Assembly: GCA_963676165.1 (NCBI GenBank)
Contig: OY781043.1
Location: 1,612,001 to 1,676,000 of the forward strand
Direction: 5' to 3'
DNA: 64,000 bases
From: JAQIBY01 sp963676165
Lineage (GTDB): Bacteria > Bacteroidota > Bacteroidia > Bacteroidales > ML635J-15
A program made the position numbers and the translations under genes. Below are positions 1 to 9,400 of this stretch, piece by piece (the first letter of the stretch is position 1; each line of letters opens with the position of its first letter). The notes beneath the pieces were generated by a model. The model saw nothing but the letters and a program-made list of their open reading frames with translations, was not told the DNA's origin and did no database searches.

Positions 1-2
1 AT

Positions 3-1367
3 AACGGATGTGTGGCTCAAGTATCTTTTATGATTGACCAGCCTGCGCAAATGTATGCAACTCAAGCAGGAAATCCACAAATATGTATTGGAGGAAGTAC
101 AACATTGGTTTCTCAAGTAACAGGTGGATCTGCTCCTTATTTCTTCTATTGGATTAATCCATCAACCAACGATACTGTGTTTTCAAATACCATGACAGTA
201 TCTCCAACAGAAACAACGTCTTATTATTTCTATGCATTGGATAGAAATGGTTGTCAGTCAAATATTGTTAATTCTACTGTCAGTGTGCATCCTGAAATTA
301 GTATTAACAGTTATACCTTGAGTGAGGATAGTATTTGTCCCGGAGAATCGGTTACTGTTGATTTGGAAATTGAAGGTGGGAATGGAGGTCCTTATCAGAT
401 CGTGAATCAAAACACAGGTCAAGTTGTCCCTTCTCCTTTTACAATTTATCCCGGTTTTTCTCAGACTTACACTTTAAGAGTGACAGATGCCTGCTCAACT
501 CCTGCAGCTGAAGTCAGTTTTGATATTACTGTAATGCCAGAACCACCAATTGGATTTACAGTGGATAAACGTCGTTCATGTCCTCCGGGAACCTTCTATT
601 TTAATGAGTTTTCTCCTGATTTAGGACAATCCTACCATTGGGCTTTTGGTGATGAACAATTTTCATTCGATAAAAATCCTGTACATATTTATACTGAAAG
701 TGAAGTATATAATGTTGCATTAACGGTAACGAGTGATTTTGGTTGTTCTGTTACACGTATTAAAGAGGATTTAATCACAATTCATCCAAAACCAGATGCA
801 GAGTTTTATGTAAGTACAAATCATGCATCTATTTTGAATCCAATTGTGCAATTTTTTAATGTTTCTTCCGATGCAGACAGTATTTATTGGTTCTATGGTG
901 ATGGAGATTCTACCTTGTTCAGCCATACAAATCCTTGGCATGAGTTTGATGCTATCGGATGGTATAACGTGAAAATGGTTGCTGAAAATATTCATGGATG
1001 CATTGATACCACTTACAAAAGAATTCGAGTGTATGATGAGTACACTTTTAACGCTCCAACGGCATTTACTCCGAATAACGATGGCGTAAATGATTGCTTT
1101 AGATTATGTGGTCATGGAGTGGATGCTTATGAATATCAGTTGTTTATTTACGATCGATTTGGTGAAATTGTGTTTGAAACCAAAGAGTTTGAAAATGATC
1201 TGGAATGTGAAGCTTGTGGTAAAGGTGCGTGGGATGGTACGTATAATGGCTCGTATGTCAAAGGAGATGAACTCTGTGAGCCTGGTGTATATGCTTGGTA
1301 TGTGGTGTATCAAGATGCGGCAGGTGTTGATAATGTAGCCCAGGGTTTGGTGACTCTCATTCGCTAA
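3..1367 (+). CDS. PKD / gliding-motility C-terminal (T9SS type B) secreted protein, 5' end outside window
   Basis: The reading frame is open to the left edge (N-G-C before the first GTG at position 12), so this is the C-terminal part of a larger protein. Visible are Ig/PKD-like beta modules, including PKD signatures with W-x-F-G-D and W-F-Y-G-D-G-D, each followed by an H-x-F/Y repeat close. The last 90 residues are a CHU_C module (AFTPNNDGVND, YDRFGEIVFE, GAWDGTYNG, GVYAWYVVY), the type B signal for the type IX secretion system. It is probably secreted or surface-anchored and adhesin-like. The ligand cannot be read from the sequence. The same C-terminal module recurs in the minus-strand giant at 6.4-12.0 kb. 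The module call is confident, the function is not. Confidence 0.85.
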   Translation, partial: NGCVAQVSFMIDQPAQMYATQAGNPQICIGGSTTLVSQVTGGSAPYFFYWINPSTNDTVFSNTMTVSPTETTSYYFYALDRNGCQSNIVNSTVSVHPEISINSYTLSEDSICPGESVTVDLEIEGGNGGPYQIVNQNTGQVVPSPFTIYPGFSQTYTLRVTDACSTPAAEVSFDITVMPEPPIGFTVDKRRSCPPGTFYFNEFSPDLGQSYHWAFGDEQFSFDKNPVHIYTESEVYNVALTVTSDFGCSVTRIKEDLITIHPKPDAEFYVSTNHASILNPIVQFFNVSSDADSIYWFYGDGDSTLFSHTNPWHEFDAIGWYNVKMVAENIHGCIDTTYKRIRVYDEYTFNAPTAFTPNNDGVNDCFRLCGHGVDAYEYQLFIYDRFGEIVFETKEFENDLECEACGKGAWDGTYNGSYVKGDELCEPGVYAWYVVYQDAAGVDNVAQGLVTLIR

Positions 1368-1501
1368 ATTTTGCGTACAAATGTTAAAATTTACATAAGA
1401 TTCCTTAAGACAAAAAGAATTTTCTTACATTTAGTCTTTCATTTATCATTGCTGATGATATGAAATGTATTGGGTGTTAAACGTCAATAATTTATAAATT
1501 T

Positions 1502-3628
1502 ATGAAGAAAATTTTTTTCCTTAGTTTACCAGTGATTTTATTTTTTACTGCATGTCAAACCGATAAAAAAGATGATGTCATGCAAAGTGATAATCCATTT
1601 TTACAAGCTTATGATACCCCTTATGGTGTTCCTCCTTTTGATCAAATTGAAAACGAGCATTATTTGCCAGCTTTTAAAGAGGGCATAAAACGTCAAGAAG
1701 AGGAAGTTCAGGCAATTGTTGATTGCAAAGAAGATCCCAATTTCAACAATACTATTTTGGCATATGATCGTTCAGGTGAAATGCTAGCACGCGTTTCCAA
1801 TGTGTTTTTTAATATCACATCTGCTGATAATAGCGATGAACTTCAGGAGATTGCTCAAGAAGTTACTCCACTTATTACTGAACACAGTAATAATATGATG
1901 CTCAATGCTGACTTGTTTGATCGAGTAAAAACAGTTTATGAAAATCGCTTGAATGCTGATTTGGATGCTGAACAAATTCGCGTGGTTGAAAAATATTATC
2001 AAGACTTTGTACGTAGTGGTGCAAATTTGAATGAAGATGATAAAGCAAGACTTCGTGAACTCAATAACGACTTGTCCATGTTGAGTTTAGATTTTGGAAA
2101 CAACCTTTTGGCTGAAACCAATAAAAATTTCCGACTTGTTGTTGAAAACGAAGCGGATCTAGCTGGTTTACCAAAATCTGCAATTGAGTCTGCTGCTGCA
2201 ACTGCAAAAGATTTAGACATGGAAGGTAAATGGGTATTCCAACTATCACGTGCATCCATGACTCCTTTCCTTCAATATGCTGATAACCGTGACTTGCGTA
2301 AAGAAATTTACATGGGTTATATTATGCGTTCAAACAATGATAATGAGTTTGATAACAAAGGAATTATCAAGCAAATGGCAGAGAAACGTGCTGAAAAAGC
2401 AAAACTTTTAGGATTTGATACTCACGCTGATTATGTCACTGACGTTAATATGGCTGAGAATCCTGAAAATGTCAATATGTTCCTTGAAAAATTATGGAAT
2501 GCTGCATTACCAGTAGCAAAACAAGAAGTGAAAGAAATGCAAGAAATCATCGATAATGAAGGTGGTGATTTTGAGCTTGCTGCTTGGGATTGGTGGTACT
2601 ATGCTGAAAAATTGAGAAAAGAAAAGTACGATCTTGATGAGAATGAATTGAAACCGTATCTGCAATTGGAAAATGTTCGTGATGGAATGTTTTGGGTTGC
2701 AAATCAATTGTACGGAATTAACTTTGAGAAATTAGATGACGTTCCTGTCTATCATCCAGATGTTGAGGTGTTTAAAGTGACTGAGGCTGATGGTAGTCTT
2801 GTTGGTTTGTTGTACGCTGATTATTACGTGCGTGATAGCAAACGTGGTGGTGCATGGTGTACATCTTTCCGTGAAGCTTCTTACGATAAGGATGGAAATC
2901 GTGTTGCACCTGTTGCAAGCATCGTGTTAAACTACCCTCGTGGTACTGAAGAAATTCCTGCTCTATTGAGTTGGGATGAAACAACAACTTTATTCCATGA
3001 ATTTGGACATGCATTGCATGGTTTATTTACTGATGGACATTACAAACGTACAGCTGGTGTTGTGCCTAGAGATTATGTTGAATTGCCTTCACAGGTAATG
3101 GAAAACTTTGCTGGGGAACCACAAGTGCTTAATCACTATGCAAAACATTATGAAACTGGTGAGCCTATGCCTCAAGAATTAATTGATAAATTAAATAGTT
3201 CCGGACATTTTAATCAAGGTTTTGTTACTGTTGAATATCTTGCAGCTTCTATCCTTGATATGGATTGGCATAGTTTAATGGCAGGTGAAGTTGTTGAAGA
3301 TGTTTTAGCTTTTGAAACTGCTTCAATGAATGAAATAGGATTGATTTCTGAAATTGCTCCACGTTATCGTAGTACATACTTCCAACACATTTTTAGTGGA
3401 GGTTATTCAGCTGGATATTATGTGTATATCTGGGCTGCAGTACTTGATGCAGATGCTTTCAATGCATTCAAAGAAAGTGGTGACATTTTCAATCCAGAAC
3501 TCGCTGCTAAATTCAGAAAACATTGTCTGGCTGAAGTTGGAAATGGTCCAGCAATGGAGCAATACATGAAATTCCGTGGACAAGAGCCTTCTGAAGATCC
3601 ACTTTTGGAACGTAGAGGTTTGAAATAA
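1502..3628 (+). CDS. dcp: M3 family dipeptidyl carboxypeptidase lipoprotein
   Basis: This is a zinc metallopeptidase of the M3 (thimet oligopeptidase/Dcp) family that removes dipeptides from peptide C-termini. The N-terminus is a lipoprotein signal with lipobox F-T-A-C (Cys18), so it should sit on the periplasmic face of a membrane rather than in the cytosol. The zinc motif HEFGH is at about residues 499-503, and the third ligand is the Glu of D-Y-V-E-L-P-S-Q near residue 527. The length of 708 aa is usual for periplasmic Dcp-like members of Bacteroidota. It is monocistronic, with a good terminator just downstream. The Dcp assignment against other M3 oligopeptidases rests on the overall length and the family look of the region after HEFGH. 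Confidence 0.9.
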   Translation: MKKIFFLSLPVILFFTACQTDKKDDVMQSDNPFLQAYDTPYGVPPFDQIENEHYLPAFKEGIKRQEEEVQAIVDCKEDPNFNNTILAYDRSGEMLARVSNVFFNITSADNSDELQEIAQEVTPLITEHSNNMMLNADLFDRVKTVYENRLNADLDAEQIRVVEKYYQDFVRSGANLNEDDKARLRELNNDLSMLSLDFGNNLLAETNKNFRLVVENEADLAGLPKSAIESAAATAKDLDMEGKWVFQLSRASMTPFLQYADNRDLRKEIYMGYIMRSNNDNEFDNKGIIKQMAEKRAEKAKLLGFDTHADYVTDVNMAENPENVNMFLEKLWNAALPVAKQEVKEMQEIIDNEGGDFELAAWDWWYYAEKLRKEKYDLDENELKPYLQLENVRDGMFWVANQLYGINFEKLDDVPVYHPDVEVFKVTEADGSLVGLLYADYYVRDSKRGGAWCTSFREASYDKDGNRVAPVASIVLNYPRGTEEIPALLSWDETTTLFHEFGHALHGLFTDGHYKRTAGVVPRDYVELPSQVMENFAGEPQVLNHYAKHYETGEPMPQELIDKLNSSGHFNQGFVTVEYLAASILDMDWHSLMAGEVVEDVLAFETASMNEIGLISEIAPRYRSTYFQHIFSGGYSAGYYVYIWAAVLDADAFNAFKESGDIFNPELAAKFRKHCLAEVGNGPAMEQYMKFRGQEPSEDPLLERRGLK

Positions 3629-3653
3629 TCAAACTCATCATAAATAGACAGAA

Positions 3654-3684
3654 AGCTTGTTCGTTTGAACAGGCTTTTTGTTTT
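3654..3684 (+). terminator. Rho-independent terminator after dcp
   Basis: A 9-bp stem (3654-3662 with 3667-3675, one G-T pair, 4-nt loop) is followed by a T-rich run. It lies 26 bp after the dcp stop codon. Confidence 0.8.
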
Positions 3685-3703
3685 TGGAATTGAAATTTAT
3701 TGC

Positions 3704-3754
3704 GGTTTTTGGCATGAATTTTTGCTTCTTTTGCAAAAATCATGTCCAAAAACC
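3704..3754. repeat. Dispersed palindromic element, copy 1
   Basis: This is a long imperfect inverted repeat with arms of about 22 bp and a 7-nt loop. The left arm contains TTTTTGGCATGAATTTTTGC and the right arm GCAAAAATCATGTCCAAAAA. The reverse complement of the hairpin at 56093-56154 carries the same core, including the same arm asymmetry (GCATGAA against TCATGTC). The two are therefore copies of one element and not two independent terminators. Confidence 0.7.
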
Positions 3755-3854
3755 TTTTATTCCACAAATACGAAGCTCCTTGCAAAATGATGAAATTCTA
3801 CCTCCACACTGTGAATTCCTTCCATTTTTACTATCTTGCTTAAAATACATTCCA

Positions 3855-4178
3855 ATGACTGAGCAAGAAATTAGAAATAAGATACATGAGTCTATTGAGA
3901 AAACAGAACGACTCATTGAAGACTATAAAGAAATGACTCAACCTGTTTCTCCCGATAATGCAATCGGACGTGTTTCCCGAATGGATGCTATTAACAATAG
4001 TGCGGTCACACAAGCATCTTTAAGACAGGCAGAAGAAAAACTCAAAGCCTTAAAACGTGTTGAGCAACAAATCGGAACACCTCAGTTTGGGAAATGCATG
4101 AAATGTGGTGCAGAAATTCCTGTGGGTAGAATTCTCTTTCGTCCTGAAAGCTTGCTGTGTATCCGGTGTGCAAGATAG
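3855..4178 (+). CDS. TraR/DksA family C4 zinc-finger protein
   Basis: This is a 107-aa DksA/TraR-type protein. These proteins bind RNA polymerase in the secondary channel and modulate transcription, often together with ppGpp. An N-terminal coiled-coil (about residues 1-75) carries D-N-A-I-G-R-V-S-R-M-D, matching the DksA tip region. The C-terminal zinc finger is C-M-K-C...C-I-R-C. The frame stays open upstream to 3678, but that part runs through the palindromic element and looks non-coding, so the ATG at 3855, which begins the recognisable M-T-E-Q-E-I-R, was chosen. The next gene follows after 59 bp on the same strand. Confidence 0.85.
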   Translation: MTEQEIRNKIHESIEKTERLIEDYKEMTQPVSPDNAIGRVSRMDAINNSAVTQASLRQAEEKLKALKRVEQQIGTPQFGKCMKCGAEIPVGRILFRPESLLCIRCAR

Positions 4179-4237
4179 TAAGCTGAAGAATACTTGTTTT
4201 TCGTATCATTTCACTATTTTTGAAAAAATCAAGCATC

Positions 4238-6352
4238 ATGACAAGGAAAAAAGATTTAGAGAAAACAACAAAACTCAATAAGCCCTTATTGTATGCAATT
4301 ATTGCTGTATTTGGCTTTGTCTTGTACGGAAATACGATAAATCACGATTATGCACTAGATGATGGTATTGTAATCACTCAAAATGTCTTTACCCAACAAG
4401 GAATTCAAGGGATTGATGAAATTTTCAAATACGATAGTTTCGTTGGTTTTTGGTTAAATTCTTACCCCAGTAGAACCCCAGAACAAATTCAGGAAGATAA
4501 AAAACTTGTTGCAGGTGGTCGTTACAGACCCTTGAGTATTGCAACCTTTGCAATCGAGAAGTCATTTTTTGGAGATTCTCCCAGAGCGCATCATGTCATC
4601 AATATTTTAATTTACATATTGACAGGCATCGTTATGTTGCAATTCCTTTTCAACTTGTTTCCTGAAGTAAGTGATAAGTGGTATTGGAGTTTCCCATTTC
4701 TTGCAGTTTTAGTGTTTATGGCGCATCCAATTCATACTGAAGTGGTTGCCAATATTAAAGGACGTGATGAACTCTTATCTTTCTTAGGTGCTTTAATTGC
4801 TGGCTTGTCGTACTTAAAATATCTGGAAATTCGGAAACCTAAATATTTAGTAGCTGCAAGTTTGGCCATGTTCTTAGGTTTGATGTCCAAAGAAAATACC
4901 TTGACTTGGTTGGCAGTAATTCCTGTTGCAGCATGGTTTTTTAAAGAAAAGAAATTGGCAAAACATCTCATCCCTTTTTTGAGTTTGCTCATTCCATCTG
5001 TTATCTATTTAATCATTCGACAATCTGTGCTTGGATGGGGTGGAAGTGGTGAATCTTCCATTGCACCTGAATTAATGAACAATCCATTTATTGAGGCTGT
5101 TGGTTCGGAACGAGCAGGGACAATTTTGTTTACTTTATGGATGTACATTCGACTGCTTTTCTTCCCTCACCCTTTAACATACGATTATTACCCATACCAT
5201 ATTGAGTTGACTTCCGTTAATCAGACAATACCAGTTGCTATGCTTGTTTTATATCTTGCAATGCTCGTTTTTGCTGGTTTTGTTGTCGCTAAAAACCTGA
5301 TGAAGACCACTAAGCCATCTTGGAAAATGTGGACTTTTATTATTGTTTTGTATTTAGCGCCTTTGTCTGTCGTTTCCAATGTGTTTTTCCCCGTAGGTGT
5401 GTTCATGGCTGAGCGCTTTGTGTACTTTTCTTCCATGGGATTTGCCGTGATGATTGCTTGGTTATTTGCATCAAAATTACCTGAGCGTTTTAAATCGAAA
5501 GCAGTAAAAGGTTTTGGTTTGTTTGTGATCTTTGTGTTCATCGCAGGTTTTTCCGTGAAAACAATAGCTAGAAATCCTGCGTGGAAAGATGATTTTACTC
5601 TTTTTACTACCGATGTGAAAACCTCTTCAAACTCTGCAAAGGCAAATACAACAGCAGGAGGTAAGTTGCTTGAGAGAGCCAAAGGAATAAGCAATCCGGA
5701 AAGCAAAAATTACAATTCCGAATTAGCAGCTGAGTATGTCGATTTGGCAATAACTTATCTCGATAAAGCAGTGGAAATTCATCCTGCTTATGTCGATCCT
5801 ATGCTCTTGCTGGGGAATGCGCACTATCAAAAGAATCAGAATATAGCAGAAGCTATTTCTTGGTATACTGAGATTTTAAAAATTAGACCCTATCATAATT
5901 TGGCAATCAAAAATACACGATTGATACTTCCTCAGGCTGTGGGGGCATTTGCAAGTGGAAAATCAACTTGTACTGTTGATGAAATGATTGCTGCTTGTCA
6001 GGAATTTGATGCCGTTAAACCTGGTGTACCTGAGGTGTATCGCATTTTAGGTTTGATGTATGCCCGATATAAAAATAATTTTGAAACAGCAATTCCATAT
6101 TACCAAAAAGCCTTGGAAATTAATCCAAACGATGCGGATGTATGGAAAGATTTAGGTGTGATATATGGACAGTCTGGAGATTTTGAAAAGGCTTTGAGTG
6201 CGTTTATGAAAGTTTCAGAACTAAATCCTGAAGACGAACAGGCAATGTTCAATATTGCTGTGACTTATCAGAATTTAGGGAATGCAATTGAAGCGAATCG
6301 TTGGTTTGTTGCATACAAAGAAAAAGCAGCAGAAAAGCAGAATGCAAATTAG
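4238..6352 (+). CDS. Multi-pass membrane protein with C-terminal TPR repeats (TMTC-like)
   Basis: The 704-residue protein has an N-terminal hydrophobic half with roughly ten membrane segments. An H-D-Y-A-L-D-D-G motif follows the first segment, as in GT-C fold glycosyltransferases and TMTC-type proteins. From about residue 490 to the end it has tetratricopeptide repeats, for example A-I-P-Y-Y-Q-K-A-L-E-I-N-P-N-D-A-D-V-W-K-D-L-G. The likely role is transfer of sugar from a lipid carrier to proteins or glycans on the outer face, but no substrate can be read. The frame also opens at TTG 4220; ATG 4238 is preferred. A perfect 12-bp hairpin terminates it. Confidence 0.75.
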   Translation: MTRKKDLEKTTKLNKPLLYAIIAVFGFVLYGNTINHDYALDDGIVITQNVFTQQGIQGIDEIFKYDSFVGFWLNSYPSRTPEQIQEDKKLVAGGRYRPLSIATFAIEKSFFGDSPRAHHVINILIYILTGIVMLQFLFNLFPEVSDKWYWSFPFLAVLVFMAHPIHTEVVANIKGRDELLSFLGALIAGLSYLKYLEIRKPKYLVAASLAMFLGLMSKENTLTWLAVIPVAAWFFKEKKLAKHLIPFLSLLIPSVIYLIIRQSVLGWGGSGESSIAPELMNNPFIEAVGSERAGTILFTLWMYIRLLFFPHPLTYDYYPYHIELTSVNQTIPVAMLVLYLAMLVFAGFVVAKNLMKTTKPSWKMWTFIIVLYLAPLSVVSNVFFPVGVFMAERFVYFSSMGFAVMIAWLFASKLPERFKSKAVKGFGLFVIFVFIAGFSVKTIARNPAWKDDFTLFTTDVKTSSNSAKANTTAGGKLLERAKGISNPESKNYNSELAAEYVDLAITYLDKAVEIHPAYVDPMLLLGNAHYQKNQNIAEAISWYTEILKIRPYHNLAIKNTRLILPQAVGAFASGKSTCTVDEMIAACQEFDAVKPGVPEVYRILGLMYARYKNNFETAIPYYQKALEINPNDADVWKDLGVIYGQSGDFEKALSAFMKVSELNPEDEQAMFNIAVTYQNLGNAIEANRWFVAYKEKAAEKQNAN

Positions 6353-6360
6353 GGAAATGA

Positions 6361-6400
6361 AAACATGCCATTGTTTTTGTGTAAAACGAATGGCATGTTT
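6361..6400. terminator. Terminator hairpin between convergent genes
   Basis: A perfect 12-bp stem (6361-6372 with 6389-6400, 16-nt loop) lies between the convergent genes ending at 6352 and 6429. T or A runs on each side would let it serve both strands. Confidence 0.7.
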
Positions 6401-6428
6401 GTAAAGGATTAACTAAATCAGAATTGTA

Positions 6429-9400
6429 CTATTGTTTTTCTCTTACCAGATGGAAAGGACCACTTTCATCGTATTCTACTCCATCCATTCCGGTTGCTTT
6501 GATGATGTAGTAATAGACTCCTGGTGATGCATTGCTTCCGCCTGATAATTTTCCATCCCAGCCTGCTTCCATGGTTTCGTAATCTGTCCATTCGTAAATG
6601 GTACGTCCCCAACGGTTGACAATGATGCCTCGGAATGTCTGCAAGGTTTGGGCTCTTACCTGGAAGAAGTCATTCATGTTATCTCCATTCGGGGTAAAGA
6701 TGTTTGGGATCTCTAGTTCACTCATGTCATCAATGGTAATGCATTCCATAAAGGCTGTATCCCGACATTCTGGAAGATCTCTTACTCGTACTACTAAGTA
6801 TGGCTCATAGCATTCGTTTGGTTCTGTGTATACGTGAATCACTTGTTCATCACATGTGTTTTCACTCTCGCCATCGCCAAAGTACCATGTGCAACTTGTG
6901 CGTACATCATCGCCATCGGAGAGGTTATCAAAGATTACTTCTGCATTTGGTGCTACTAAGGCATTCATATCTGTTGCTGCACTGACTACAAATTCTGCCT
7001 TTACAACTCCGGCTGTGTCAATATCAAATTCTATTGCATCAACACATTGATCGGTTCCATACAAGTTAATGTATTGTGTGGACCATGTGTTGTTAAAGGT
7101 CAGATATTGGTGGGTTCCTTCATAGGTTCCTGCTGGGATATTAAAGATGGTATCGCCTACCGGAACTGGTTGTTCTTCTCCATTCACATCGAACCAACTG
7201 AAGCTTGGGTATTCTGTCGTTGTATCAGGCAAGAACTCAAAGGCTCCTTTTCCCAATGCACAGGTATCTGGATAAGTAACTACTTTATATGTTGGACGGT
7301 ATGGCTCATAAATTGTATCCTGAATTATCGGACTGACACAACCCCAATAGTTTTCTACACTTAAGGATACAATATGAGAGGTATCATCATTTGGCCAATG
7401 GACTAAATGACGATATTTTCCACCTTGAGGATTTGCAGGCCAGATTGAATCAATTAATCCGCCATTCCATTGCCAGTTGTAATTCACTAAAGAATCTTCG
7501 TTAGCACGTATTGACGCTGGCTCCCCCTCACAACGTGGTGGAATAATGGTCATTTCAGCAATTGGAATACGTTCAAACTTAACTCTTACTGTGTCTGAGT
7601 TGGTGCATCCATAATTTTCTTCTGTCCAAACTAACTCGAAATATTCATAGGTTGGGTTGTCTGTGGTGAGAACATCACTATGGACATTTGAGTTAGGGTC
7701 GTTTATAGTTTCAAACTCTATCACATTGCCAGAAAGATCTGTCCAACTTCCAGAAGAATTCCCATTGTCAACAGAAATTTCTGCATTCATCTGTCCGTCA
7801 TATCCGCAAAACACAGTATCTGTTCCTGCATTGGCATCTGGGATTTCAATGAAATGCACAGTGAATGGATCCGATGTATCGCTGCAAAAATCAGGACCTT
7901 CACTGTCTGGTCCGGTACTTTCTGTCCACCAGAAGGTGTAATGTCCATAATTTAATACTTCAACAACATCAATATACGATTGATCCTGGAAGTTCACACC
8001 ATTGGCTGGATCTGAAATCCAGTTGCCAACAACACCATCTCCTGGGTTTTCAGCACGTAAACGAGGGAATACACGTCCGCAGACTGTCGTATCGTCATCA
8101 GCAACTAGCTCAGTTGCACTCGGACGACGCCAAAAGTGTACTCTAATCGAGTCAATATCCACACACTCTCCATTATTTATCATTGCTGGTATATCAACTT
8201 CACCAAATCCGGCGTATGTAACCACTGGGTTTTCTATCGTAAAGTCTGAATAGTTAAGGCCTTGCACATCGCTCCATAAAATAGTGTGTCCTGATGTAAC
8301 AGCATTGAGTTGAGCTGTGTTCCCACATACGTCAAAATCGTCTCCACAATCAATTATAGGCATTTCAAGGAAGGTAATCTTTAAAGTGTCAGTGCTTTTG
8401 CAGGATGGGAGTAAGCTGTTGTTTTCTTGCCAAACCAATTCGTATATTCCAGGCATTTCTACATTCACACTTGTGCTGTCGGAATTAGCAGGGTTAAAGT
8501 TTGCATATCCGGGATTTGAACCGATGTTCGACCACATTCCGTCAGCAGTATAGTTAGGAGAGCCTTCAGGGAGATCAAAAATTGCTCCTATGTCAGCATA
8601 CAATCCACAAACTTGTTGGTCGATTCCTGCATAGGCAACTGGTCTCTGATAAAGATGAATATGAATTGTATCCAAATCATAACAGACACCATTAGTAACA
8701 GTCCAATATGCATCAAATTCTACATCTGCACTTCCTCCGAAACTACCAGTTGAGGTTAGGGTGAAATCAGTTTCGGGAGATTGACTTCCGTCAGAAAATA
8801 CTCCAATCACATCAGGGATGATCCAATGTCCTTCGTCTTCAGGATTATTTCCTGTCATATTTGCCTCTAGCGAAATAGTATTTCCACAATGCTCTATATA
8901 ATTGTCTATACCAACGAAGGCATTGGTGGGTTTGGCAAATGTTAAAGTACAGCTTGCTTGTCCTGTGCATTGAACACCTTGATATGAGTTCGTTTCTGTC
9001 CAGATAAATTCAACTGTACGGAAAGTGCCTGACCAATTACTTAGGTTTACATCGCATTCCGGATTTGTGTTGTCAGAAAAGCTTGGGTAAATCTGATTTC
9101 CATCAACCCATGCACTCCAGTAACCTTCACCATTAACATTGTTAGCTTGTAGATGATGGCTTGTTCCACAAATGGAATCCATACTGTTGGTGATAATAGG
9201 CTGAGGACCAGGAATGAAACTGACCTTTATTTCGTCTTGGTTAACACAAGAACCATTGTATTCTGTGACTGTAAACCAATACGTTCCGTGATTTGCAACC
9301 GTAACATTTGTTGTTGGTGAGTTGGCAGAGCTGAAACTTGCATTTCCTGACCATTGCATAGTGGATCCACTGATGCTTTGATCAGCGCTTAATTCTATTG

